Assembly (NCBI GenBank): GCA_034687125.1
Contig: JAQGBZ010000040.1
Span: forward strand, 62,001-126,000
DNA length: 64,000 bases
Reading direction: 5' to 3'
Source: Neelides folsomi
Taxonomy: Eukaryota > Arthropoda > Collembola > Neelipleona > Neelidae
Below the pieces are notes generated by a model, which saw only the letters and a list, made by a program, of their open reading frames with translations, searched no databases and was not told where the DNA came from. Of the stretch, positions 29,501 to 41,900 are shown piece by piece (within the stretch, counting starts at the first letter, position 1; every line of letters starts with the position of its first letter). Both the position numbers and the translations under genes were made by a program.

Positions 29501-32500
29501 AGAATTGATTGAGGGCTTCAAAACCTCGGATTTGGTCATGACTCACATTAGATTGGATTTGCATACAATCTTTCTATCAACAAACTTATTACACGATGGA
29601 GAGATATGGCGCCTCGTAGGGAAGAGGAACAACATAATATCCGTAAATGATTGTCAAGAACTTACAGCTTCCGTGTCAAGAGCCATTCCCAAAAGGGGGA
29701 TTAAATCAAATGGGAATCTATGCGTGATTTCATTCCTCCTCCTCTTCTCGGTGGGCCATGGGCACGAACTGGCCGCAGCTACTCAATATTCATTTTCCCG
29801 ACTTCTGAAGGAAAATTGAAGAAAATCTCACACGACGTTGTTCCTCTCCACTTGGAAAATCAATCAAGTCCACCTGAGACAGAGGGAATATAACTTAATA
29901 AGCGGTACCGCCATTGGAGTTATGCGAATGCATGCTAATTTACTTTGGCAGCCCCTGTTATTGAGGAAGAGATAGATCAATCGCGGGTTGAGGTTCTGTC
30001 AGGAAAAATATTTACAGGCGACCCTCTCACAGCCAAATCCCCCTTATAAATATGTATTGGAAATTGAAAAATGAATGAGGTTGGTGTGCGAAAACTACAA
30101 ATTAGTTACGAGCCGGCTCGCGAATGAGGCCGAATTCTGATGGGCTCCGCTCATCGTAATAACTCCTAAATGAGCCAGGGAACGTTGATGAGAGGAATAA
30201 TAAAAATTAGTTATGAGACTCGTCATTATAAGCTTGCTCTACATTGATTAAAGATTTCAAGTCTGTAATTACTTCCACGGAGAGCAAATGAGGAGAATCA
30301 AGAATAAAATCTTAATCGGCTTGTTTCCTTTATTTATGAAGCTCGTTCTACAAGGTTCGGGAAACAATGCAGGTAAGTATTAAATGCATCAACGACCTTA
30401 AACAATTCCCAGAGTCAGCACCTTTTAAATTTTAATTAGAATAAACTTTCCGTGTCACTCCTGATGATGATGAAAGGGGGAACTTCATGTAGAAGATCTC
30501 AACTCAATTAGGCGTACATAATTTACAAATGAAATGAAGATTAATCAAAGGAATGTTGTAAAATTGCAAATGGAAAGGAGATGGAAAGAGTTCGTTTATG
30601 GCCATTTTCATCTTCAATTCCCCTCTTAATTAATTCCATGCGTTCAACTTCGTGTGGTGGGGATCAAGTAATTAATCGTGAACAAAATGCCGTGACAGAG
30701 CCAGTGAAAGAGCAATACTGGAAATCAATTATAGCCGACATGAGCTCCTCATTAATTGAATTTTTATTCAATTTCAACTCGTTGGAGTAGAAAGCGAGAT
30801 TTATTTACATTTTTCCGCCTCAATGTTGAATTAGCAGTCAATTATTCAGGAGGAGTAATAATAATTTATTTGCAATTTTATCATCTTCCTTGTTATAATA
30901 ATTGTGAATGGAATTGGTGAGTCTGATTGGCGCGGAAGGATGATCTTTGTGATTGTGATGCAAGGGGAAAGTAATTAGGAGGGACGACGGGTATTATTAT
31001 TGAGGTTGGGTGCGGATCGAAGTAGGCGCATTAGTGTCAACCACTGCTGACAAATGGGTGTCGGGATGAGGCCAACGTGTGTGGTCCAGTTGCGCAAAGA
31101 GGATCATCGGCGACCGCCATCCAATCACGACGGATATCGGTTATATACCTTTATCTCTCCTTCTAATCCCATCTTACCTTCCTTTCTGTCCTCCGCCAGA
31201 TTCCTCTCAAATGAGCCACTCGATTTGAATTGGATCTGTTGGAAGTCCTGGAGATCAATGCCTTTGTCCTGTGGTCATCCCTCTAGTTATGGAGGGATAG
31301 GCAGACATTAGATGGTAATAAGGAAGAATCCTCCATTCGGACGAAATTCGATAATAGGGATGCGGCAGGGACTTGTAATCATTCCTCTCTGTATCATTCC
31401 GAATGTAAACCGGTTGGTCTCCAGTCTTCCTCTTTAACCCGACACTTATGATCATCATCCTTCCCCCTCATCATCTCATTCCTCCATCATAATCCTCAGG
31501 CCCTTGTCAATCTCCAATTGAATGAACAAGCCAAACCGCAGACTTTGCCCGGACTCTTCGCTAAGTGGCATTCTTGCGGACATGTGTGGTGTGTGTTTGC
31601 TGTGCCGACGCGTATAAGCAAATGATCTTGGGAAATAAATCGGAGCTTCGTGCCCGGCCGCCGCTTTCAACTTTATCTCAATAAACACTTGTACGCAAAA
31701 ATAAAACGTGTGGGGGACATGCAGAGCATGAACTAGATGTCTTCTGTGCCATAGGATAATAAAATCCCAATGTTCCCGTCGCGAAGAGATCTCGGCCGAA
31801 ATGAAGCGGAAATATTTATGTCCCCTTCTGGCCTCCAAGATAAAATTTATACACACGTCAATAGAAGCCTATTTAAGTAGGGAGGAAAGTCCCTCATATT
31901 CCCATTGGGACTTTGTTTAAATACATATAGAACATAACGTCGTCCCCAAACTTGGTCGCTTTTTTATGGACGTGGATGCTCAACAGGCGAGAGAATTTAA
32001 AATTAAAATTAACTCAATGAAGCCCAACTCAATATTGTATGGAAATTGAGAGAGATACGATTTTTTCAACTCTTTATTCAACTTCGATTTATTTTTATTG
32101 CTCATTCGTTTCCATCTTCATCTTCCTTAATTATTATTATTTGTGAATTGAGTTTATTTGGTAGGAGGCCTTTTCGAGAGAGTCAATAATGCGGATAAGG
32201 GCCAATGGGGAGTAATAGGAGAGAACGGCTTTATTCTCCAAGGCGGAGATCGGCGGGGTTTAAAGTTACAAAGCCGCACCCTTGGCCCATTCCTTCACAA
32301 CTCCTATGCCCCCTACTTATTTGCACAATTTCAATTTAGGATCTCCACCCAAGTCCTATTTAGGTTTTGGCGAGAATATTTGAACAGTTTTTGGAGAAGA
32401 ACCTGAGGGGACTATATTCACTCTATGGTTTAATGTCTACACCTATAATGTTAACTCTATTAAAGAGAATAACTTCCTATTGTACCCACATAAAAATTCC

Positions 32501-33331
32501 TTTCTTAGCTGAGCGGGAGTGTAATAAAAGCAATTACTTCTATCTATTACATAAACTCCCCGTTCTCGTTTTCTCCTTCAAACATCACCATCTAGATCTC
32601 TCAATTCGATTCCAAGATAATTGCCAACTTGCTCTCCTTCTTATCTTGGTTATTTAATTAGCAAGAGAGCCGTCGTCAAGATAGTGGAAAGTGATTCCAT
32701 GCCATAAAAGTATATTTACTTGTACTTATTCCTTACAAAAAACTTCCCATTTTACAATTGGCTGCTGAAGGCAATAAGTGTTCTTATATTTTTATTTACT
32801 CTATACTGTATGCATTTAAGTATATATTATAAATACATAGATAATCGTAGTTATACTTAATAGTACATAGATAGAATCGTCGTAATGTAATGAGGAGATA
32901 ATGGCTTTGCCACAGTTTTGAGAGAGCTTCGTGGTTAAGGCTAATAACTTACACTGCTACATAAGACATTTTATTGGGCGCACAATACAAGTCATGAAGG
33001 TACATCCGTCCCATTCTAATAAATACAAAATAAATTACACACGTTGACATCTTATTATCATAACAGAACAGAACCACATGCAATCCGCAATTTATCAATT
33101 CCTGTCCACATCTCTCCTCTGCTAATGAGGAGGGACAGAGAGAAGACTCTCAGCTTGGCTACTTCCGAAGGAGCCGAGAGACACGAGATTTATAATTGGA
33201 TACGGCATGTCCCATTATTGCATAGGCTTACACAATGGAATTCCTTGTTTCCCTTCTACAGGACTCAATATATGGTTATTATTGTAAGCTGTGACTGTAT
33301 TCTCCGGATTAGTCCGTGGGGGAAGTGGGGA
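26501..33331. other. Spacer between the convergent engrailed genes
   Basis: The first 1.2 kb after the stop of A is AT-rich and probably 3' UTR plus flank. From about 27,750 to 32,650 the composition is balanced and no coding signal is visible. An isolated strong donor-like sequence (CAG/GTAAGTAT) occurs near 30,370 without a convincing exon. AT-rich sequence returns at about 32,690-33,050, just beyond the stop of paralog B, where TTTATT at 32969 could serve as its poly(A) signal on the - strand. Confidence 0.5.
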
Positions 33332-35956
33332 TTAGATCATTAAGTCTTCGTCTTCATCAATGGGGACCGTGGAGTGGTTGTAGAGGCCTTGGGCCATGAG
33401 TTGAAGGGCCAATCCTCCTCTCGTCCCTCCAGACTTTTTCAATTTCGCTCTCTTGTTCTGTAAAAAATGAAGAGGCTTCTATGAATGATCCTATCTTTAC
33501 CCTCATGGCATCCCCCTATCGCTCATTCATAAATGGAGGGCGAGCTCTAATTTGACACGAGTGTCACTCCACTCGCCCAATTTCCACCTTCACACATTCC
33601 ACAAACAAAGGAATGGAGAATACAAACAACAAAGGAAACCCATTTACCTGGAACCAAATTTTGATTTGATTTTCGTGTAGCTTTAAGTCTCTCGCAAGGT
33701 CTTGGCGTCGTTTCTCTGTGAGGTAGCGATTCTCGTCAAACTCCTCCTTCAGCTTCCCAAGTTGTTCTGCAGTGAATGCGGTCCGAGGTCTTTTCTCTTC
33801 GGGTTGCTCTGCGGGCAATTTCACGGTATCTTCCTTTTTCCGAATCCTTCTCGATCGAGGTCCTGTGAAAATCATCAGCTCTTATCATTATTCTAATGGG
33901 ATAAAGTACTTAAAGCGAAAGACAAAAACTTGTGGATGTTGGATAATTAATTTATAACCAACTTTATTACTTATGTTTGCTTGTGAATACCTTGTCGTAT
34001 TAAAATAAAAAGAATTTCTTTGAGATATTTGTATCTTATCTAAATAACCAAATGCACTTGAAAGAATCAGGTATTGTATTACTGTAATGTAACATACAAA
34101 TAAGTACAATGTATGAACAAATGCATATAGAGTACATATAGTACCTACATATTTTATGAGTCTTATGAGTGGGGGACAAAATCATAAGTAATATTTGTTT
34201 TACAAGATGATTGAGGAAGTATAGTGAATCCCAGTAATTCAGATGTGGCATAGGAAGAGGGTCTTGAATGCAAAAGAGCAAGGTTGAGATCTGATCAAGG
34301 GGATTAGAAGGAGGAAGAAGCCAACAATGTCAAATCATCATATTCATAAATGTAATGTCCTAGATTGAAATGAGAGATGGGCATACTCGAGTCTCACTCA
34401 CAGATTAAAATGAATGATTAAAGAAATGTGACCATTAAGTTATGTCCAATATCACTCTACTCATCAGTTCCCCGGATTACGTTTGACTCTATCGTATGGA
34501 AATCTTGGGCTAAGAAAGTGGATTCCATCCCATCTTCATTATTGTCGAGAGAAATGAGAAATATGAAATTAATCCGACCCCACATACTCTGCCGCATTTG
34601 AAGGCGGATTTGGCCATTGTGGCATGGTCTGGACGCTAATGCGGGTTCGAGGGGCGAGTTGCATATTAAACAGGACTTATAGCTCCCACCTTCACCTTTC
34701 AATTAGCAACTAAAAGTAAGAATAAAATTGTTATGTTGGGTGCCTGTCAAGTCCCAACCTTGCCATCAATGTATTCAGGAGGAGAACAAAGAGCTCATGG
34801 AGCTCCGTGTCTCTTTCAGTCCCATGCAGGATGTATGGAATGGAATGGATGTAATATAAACATTCTCCTTAAACCTCCTGTCCAACCCGGCTTGACTGAT
34901 AATCCCTTCTCAATAGATTCTCCCTCCGAACCGGTTCTTGAACATAATATATCAAAATATGGAGAATACTTTAATCTACCTATATGTCAATCCGGAGTGG
35001 ACAGGCGATATTATAATAAATTTTGAAAAATCATTCAGATACACTCCCGATTACTTCCAAATAAGATGTCCAAAGATGCTTTTATGCAACGACTACATAA
35101 TGAATTTCTTATTTACGACCCTTGCATGGCCTAGACATTTGACTCTAATGCATTTTCCTTGGTCATCAATTTCCATGCATTTTTCCTAAAAGGTATGACG
35201 AGAAAGCTTACCGGAAGAAGGGCGGTCGGAATATCTCGTGCAGTAAACCCAAGCTGGCCAAAGGAGCGGTCCAGCCGGGACGGTTGGATTCACTTTTGAC
35301 TCATCGACGACCTCATTGTTTCTGCTGCTCGCACAAGAGCTGTTGGAATCTTCCGAGTGATTTTTTACGCTTGACGGTCTTCTCACAGAGTTTTCCCTCA
35401 GATCTGGGAGATCCGAGGACTTCCGATGTCTTTTGGTAGGGCTTAAATGGGAGATAGCGACCCTTCCGAAGTCAGGTCGGAGGATGTCATCAATCGAAAA
35501 CTTCAGCTGCCTTTGAGTGAAGATCATCGGTGAGAGAGCCGGGGAGGGAGCTGAGTCAGTCGACGGTGGTCTTTCTTCCTGACCCTTCCCTCGTCTCTCA
35601 AAGTCAATCGTCCGCGAAGTCCTTTGTCCTCCAAAGTCCCTTGATGACAGTTCCGACTCGGCAGCTGGTCTCTCTTCATTATGTTCTTCCTCATCTTCCC
35701 TTTCTGTCTTCACAGGGGAGGAATCCTCTTCCTTGATCCGCACAGATCCATCCGAGTCACTTTCCCTCTTAACCTTATGATTCTCCCGGTGGTTTCTGAC
35801 CACCAATTCGATGTTTGAGTAAGCCGGCAAAGGGCTCAGGGGCCTTTGGCCCTCCGACGAAGAGTCGCTGGCAGAGGAGTCGGGGGAAATGGCCGTGGCG
35901 GGACGGCGGGTATGCCCGCCATTCCCAAGGAGTCTCTCAACAGGCAAGGCCAACAT
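33332..35956 (-). CDS. Engrailed-family homeodomain protein, paralog B (3 exons, 361 aa)
   Basis: Coding exons 35956-35212, 33862-33648 and 33457-33332 have the same intron phases as paralog A. EH1 ([14 protein letters not shown], residues 151-164) should recruit Groucho. EH2 ([19 protein letters not shown], 231-249) precedes an EH3-type basic stretch, the homeodomain (271-330) and EH5 ([15 protein letters not shown]), with an acidic tail DEDEDLMI. The N-terminal half is short and acidic. It carries three consensus sumoylation sites (VKRE 62-65, IKEE 74-77, VKTE 82-85) that paralog A lacks. The ATG at 35956 follows an in-frame TGA two codons upstream. The first intron is only 1.35 kb and the second 0.19 kb, far more compact than in A. 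The two-residue RS insertion known from insect invected proteins was not seen between EH2 and EH3, so an invected name is not justified. Confidence 0.95.
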
Positions 35957-38900
35957 GCTTCACATCACGAGTATGGGACCCACGTGTGTTGGACCAGGGG
36001 GCTATGTGTGGAAAAGTGCGGAGGAGTGATCTTACTTCCGTCGTCGCTCAACCTCAAATGAAGCCGAGATCTTAATGAGTGAGATGTTGTTCTCGGCCGC
36101 GATGACGTCTAAATAATTCCGAGGAGGAGAATTTTGGAAATGTCAGTAGGATTCGCCACGGGTTGATGGAATTGACAGAGATCTCCCTGCTCCCAGGTCC
36201 TGTCACATCTTCACCACCGTTTTATACGCATCTCTTCATCTCATTGGACTGAGGGGGGCGGAGGGTTGCCATTGGGCCTCCCCTTCCATTTCTCCTCCTC
36301 TTCGCCCTCGCGTTCTCCAATGTTCCGGGGCGTTACATGTCGGGTCCAGCCCTGGAGAATCGAGCAAAACTTCGCAGACTTCTCTCTCCACCGCACCGGA
36401 GAACCATTCCTCTGGGAGAAGGCGACTGAGCAAGAGAACAAGATCTGAACAACGTTCATCTCCGCTCACTAGGCGGTCTTCTCCCAACATCTCTCATCTC
36501 CCATAAAGCCCATAATTCACTAAACAACATTCATGCATCTTGGCCTGGACAAGCCGCGACTCGAGTTTCCACAAAATTTATGCTAGTCCTTTTCCATAGG
36601 GGAGATTCATTTCTTACTTCGAAGGAGTTAATTACAACGATGAATCAAATCCTCATTATTTTAATGTTACATGATATGACGAGAAAAACAAAGATATCAG
36701 CTCATTTAGATTTTTTATATTTTTTAAAAGAGTTATAAATGAGCATGGAGTGAAGTGGGAAGAGTTTTCAAAGAAGGGGTCGAGTATTAGGAAAATGTTT
36801 ACACAAGTGAGCAGACAATGCGATGACTAGCGTGAATTTGGGCGAGGAAGTCTTCTGCTCCAGGGACACTCATCTCATTCAATTGGGCGCGGAGTGGAGC
36901 AGAAAGGAATGAGAATGAGAGTGTGGCATGGATGCCCTCATTCCAATTCACTCTCTTCCCCCCATTCTCTATCGGAGAAACCCGGAGAATCCACTTCCCC
37001 TGATGAGCTCCCTTTTTTGCCCAGGAGATCTCCTCAATTTGGGCGAAGGTGAGTTTTTGTCCAGGGAGAGGCTAAAATGGAGGAGGCGAGGGGGAACGGA
37101 TTGGTTCATCGGAGGAAACCTGGAAAATCCATGTGGGCCTTCTCGAACCTGCGGATCCTCGGAGTTTTTTCCTTCGAGCTCGAGAGGGTTTTAAATGATG
37201 ATGATGACTTGGGTATATCAATTGGAGAGAGCCCTGCGGCAAGAAAAGGAGAAGAAAAAGCGAACCAGCCTCCAACTCTTAATTGCCTTCTAAAACATCT
37301 CGTCTTATTAGATATTTTCATTGGCTCGTCGCTAGTGGATGGCTTGAGAATTCGAGTTCCAGGTTCACCATCTTCCCTTAGGACGAGATTCCCAACCCAC
37401 CCGGCCACCTTCTCCCATAAATCCTTCCTACCCTCTCTAACCTGAGGAGAATATTATTATTAATACATTCTCACGTCAAATGAGAAATTAAGGGAAAAAG
37501 CCATCCACACAGGGGGAGAATATCTATATTCTCCAACTCACTCACTCCCTTATATGGAAATCATAAATATCGGCTTGAGGGGATTAAAACTTTATTAGGG
37601 TTGAGAAATGGAGTCTTCTCAACTTCATTCTATCCCACTCTGCTCCTCCCCCAACATTTACCAAATATCAATTTAATAACATAAATAACATAATATTCAG
37701 ACCTCGCCTTAATTCATTAATTTCAACTCATTGCTAAATTCTCACGATTGTATCTTTCCACGTATTACATTAGAGTAATAAACACCATATTTTCACAAAT
37801 TATTTTTTTATTCAAATAAATATCATTATAAGTTATAGCATTTCAAACGATTTCGCTAATTATAAATAAGAAATAAACCTCGTGGTAAATTTAAATAAAT
37901 AAATGAGAGAAAAACAATTATTATTGGTGTGTTTACAAACTGAGAGTGACAGATGGAATTCAGCCGTTGAGGTCTCCTCCTCTCAATGATTAATGATTTA
38001 CTTGCATTTGCTCAACTATGTTATTTTCTTGTTGAAACTCACACCTATAATTGGATTTGAAGTCGGAGAAACTGGATATTTGAGAACCTTAAACAGAAGT
38101 CCAGTTGCAAGAACGCTCATTATTAATTTGCGAGGGATTTCTAGATAATTAGCAGTTGTTGAAACTTTCAATAAATTAAAGCCTGCCAGCAATCATCATA
38201 ATTGCGCCTTGGTACAAAGAAGGATTTTTGCACTCGCCCCATGAAGCCTATTTGATTCTATTTAATTCAAAAGTTTATTCAATCTCCTTTGCATTCAAAT
38301 TCCACTAACTACATACAACGCACGTACCTTGTGAGTCTCACCAGTCCATTGTGCACAGGACTATAATAACACTTAATAAAACCATTCTTTTATGTTGCTA
38401 ATTTAAAGGAAAGGGGCAGCGAAAGGAGCGTATATAAAGTAAAATGTTAATAATCCAAGAATGGAATGGGAAATCACCAAATATCACTCCACATTTCATG
38501 ACTAGGAATGATTAATATGGAGCGAAGGAGTTTTTATTGTTCGAATTCCTCCTTTGTTTACACGGCTCAATTGCAAATTGAGTAAAAATTAACATACGGA
38601 ATAAATTATTCATTTGCCTATTGTGAAAATCAATCATCATTGTAAAAGCTTTAAGGCAGAAAGGAGACGAATGATAGCATATATAAGATATCAACCATTG
38701 TAAGGATAATGGTTAGTTCTTGGTTAGTTAAAAAAGACGACAAGAAAATTTTTTTGAACAACGCAATGTAAATACATTTACATAGTTAGCAAACATTCTT
38801 TATGATGCTTTGGCTTCCCTGCTGTGATGAGCATTTTGGCAATGAAGGAGGAAAGAAAGCATGAAAAAGCTTTCCAATCTTTAATTCCCATTACCATTAA

Positions 38901-41900
38901 AGCCCCACCAACCCTCAGAGTCTAATAGAGTGGAGAGGGTGAAAGATCTTAACTTTGCAAGTTGGTGAATGGAATGGGAAATTAATACATTTGTAAGGTC
39001 ATTGGTCACATGGTTTTTTATATCTCAGCTCAATGGTTTCCTCTTGGGATGGTTTATCTGTTTAATTTGAGCTTGTAAATAATTTAGACTCATCTGCCTC
39101 ATCGTCATCTGCTAGATCCCAAGATTGAATGAAAAGGGATGAGTTCGGGTCGAACGAAAGCGATTACTTTTAAACCCACTATTTAGCATTATATTCTTAG
39201 GCGAGGGAAAAGAACGATGGCAGGGGTCATTAAGGGAATAAAGTTCCTTTCATACACATGTCCTATATCGGAGTATGGTCAAATTTCCAGTACCAATATA
39301 TGTTATTTGTATACTATACGAAAGTTGATACATGTATTTTGTAATATACCAGACAGTGAATTCTCGACCCAGCACCATGTTGAAGAGATAATAGAATGTT
39401 GAATAGTGAATTAGATAGGGAGTTTGAAAGAGAAGTTTCGCATATAAAATACACGCTTATCCAGGATAGGCCAACGTTAATAGTCCTTCGTAAAGGATAA
39501 TAAGCCATGAATCCTTGGACTGACATAAATATAGATGACATAATGTGAGATGGAAAGAGAGATATAATCAACAAATTGAACAAATACAAATATCCTCTCA
39601 AAAGGAGCAGGGACAGATGTACACACACAGGGAGAACATCCTTGTTATCATCCGCCTTCATTCTCCCGTCGGAAACTCATAATTGTTGTATCAACTTCCC
39701 ATCCTCAATAAGACCCTGATGGTCAAATCGGGCCTCGACTCCCATCAAGAATCCCCAATTAGGCCGTTATTATCCCCGTGCTTACCTACTTGAGTTCCCT
39801 CCACCCTCGAGGGAACCGGAGCTCAAATGGTCAAAAGCAGTGATCAAGTGCATTAGCCTAAATCCAATTGGTAGATAATGGGAGGACGGAAACCGATGGG
39901 CTTAATTGAAAGAAGAGGAAGTTGACACAAACTCAAGGCTCAAATCAATTGAGGCGAGGAAGTCAATTTAATAAATCGGAATCAAATTAGTAGGGCGTGT
40001 GATTCTCTAATTGAATTTCGGGTGGTCTCTTCGGATTCTCCCCCCTTTTGTCTCCTTCCTAGACATCCTTAATCTTAACCCTGGCTGAGAACATGTGTAA
40101 GAGGATTCTATCGATTTCCACTTCCTCCCGTCTCCTTTCTCCACGACTCTTTTCATCACATCAATTCCCTCGTGTGACAGATGACTCTTCAAAGCCTTTT
40201 TTTACAAATCACACACCCGAAGACTCTCCGGCTTCAACCACAACGACTAAGCAAATATTCGTTCTCCTTCTTTAATCCTCCTTTTCAATTCACTCCTCTT
40301 CATTCCGAGAAAACGAAACCTTTAATTTTAGAAAAATCTTCGTTTAATGCTCATTCCTGGAATTGGAATTACAATTTTTAGTAAATCGTGGTCATTAAAA
40401 AACGCATGAGCAAATGAAAGAAAATCATTATCTAATGCAGCCATTGAATTACATTGATGCATGAGAGTGGGAACACGGAATATGTTCTTGCGCTCTTTTA
40501 TTAAGTCAATATAAAAAAAATCAATTTCAATATTTACTTAACCAAAACTTCCTAATAATTTTTAAATGAAGATCATATGAATGCACGAAGTAAATACAGG
40601 CGTCGTCCGTCCGTATGATCTAATAGAAAGGTTGATTGCTTTCCGAGCCTCGAGAGGATTAAGCATTCAAAGTCAACTGATGCAGAAAGAGGAACATGAC
40701 AGAATCCAGGAGATTTACGTTCTAGCGGAAGGTAGAGTTAAACCAAAGCTCAATTTATCTGTCAAAAAATCAGAGCTTGTGAGAAGCTTTGAATCCTCCG
40801 CTTTTTAACACAAGTTGATCGAATCTTTAAAATTCAAAACCACATGACTCAAATAATGTTTAAAAGAGAACCAAAAAAAACATTTCCTTTCAAAAAGGAA
40901 TTATTTGGTTGGAGGATGAGCACAAGGGTCATTTTTCATTCGGCCATCGCCGAACCCACGTAAGTAATACATATATTTATGTGAGGAGAGCTCGAGGGAG
41001 TTTCATCTTTCCAGAGAACTTCGAAAGAGTCATTAGTTAGAAAAGTAATGTCTTAGTTTTTGTCGTGGAAGTTTTGTGACAGGTGGAGTTTTAAGTAAAA
41101 CAAATGGGGTCTGTGCATATTCATGATCAATTCGCGTGATGGAAGCCATCTAAAATGAGGAGGAATTTCCTCCGCATGGAGCTCCGGTCACCCGCCCAGC
41201 CCTTTGGAAATTTATACACCTAGGAGTTGAATAAGAAAACCTCTGAGCACGAACGATGGCGTAACGAGGAAAAATTCATCAGATTCCCATTAGGGAGAAG
41301 GAACTATAGGCTTTTAGGCTCTGAAGCCTTCTGAGGGCCAAAGGGAGGTCTCCCTTTATGCCCTCGAACATCCCAAACCTTGTGGCCCAGCTGTGGGGAG
41401 AAAAAAGGACTGTGGACTCCAAGTGAGAAACGATGTTTTCCTCCTCTCCTCCTCTGGGTGTCCATTCAAGAATCACCCAACAGTCCCCGGAGAGTCTTTA
41501 TCCACAAAGGGACTTGTAACCTGTAATTGTGCGGACCCATTGTTTTCTCCCTATGACTTTCCAGAAGGATCCAAAGGCACTTAGCGTTTTACCACCTTCG
41601 CCACTGTGGCCTCCCGAGTTCCTGGGTGTGTCTTTAGTGCGGACAATTTGGAGGAAATGATGAGGGCAATATACGGGCAGGGCTATGTTCTGCACAGGGA
41701 TAATGGGAAGTTGGGGGTTTATTGCGTGGGAAGCAGAGTGTCTCGGAATCTCGGTGAGATGATGATGGGAGGAATGAGCCTTTACAGCACCTGTTCCGCA
41801 AAGGCCATCTTCCCAACGACTCCTCATAATGAGGGGCAATAATGGGATAATGAAAGAGGTAACAAGGGCGAAGGTGGAAGATTTACAATGGGCGAAGGAG

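Noticed and set aside
30337..30372. Short ATG frame ending in a perfect CAG/GTAAGTAT donor
   Set aside because: Only 13 residues with no signal peptide or homology and no identifiable downstream exon; probably a chance donor, though an untranslated exon cannot be excluded.
33648..35212. Naming paralog B invected
   Set aside because: The insect invected hallmark RS insertion was not seen between EH2 and EH3, and the homeodomain is closer to paralog A than to either fly protein, so orthology is undecided.
40581..40808. 75-codon frame with protein-like composition
   Set aside because: It has no homology I recognise, no flanking gene structure, and lies in a noncoding block. It is the most protein-like of the desert frames but still unsupported.
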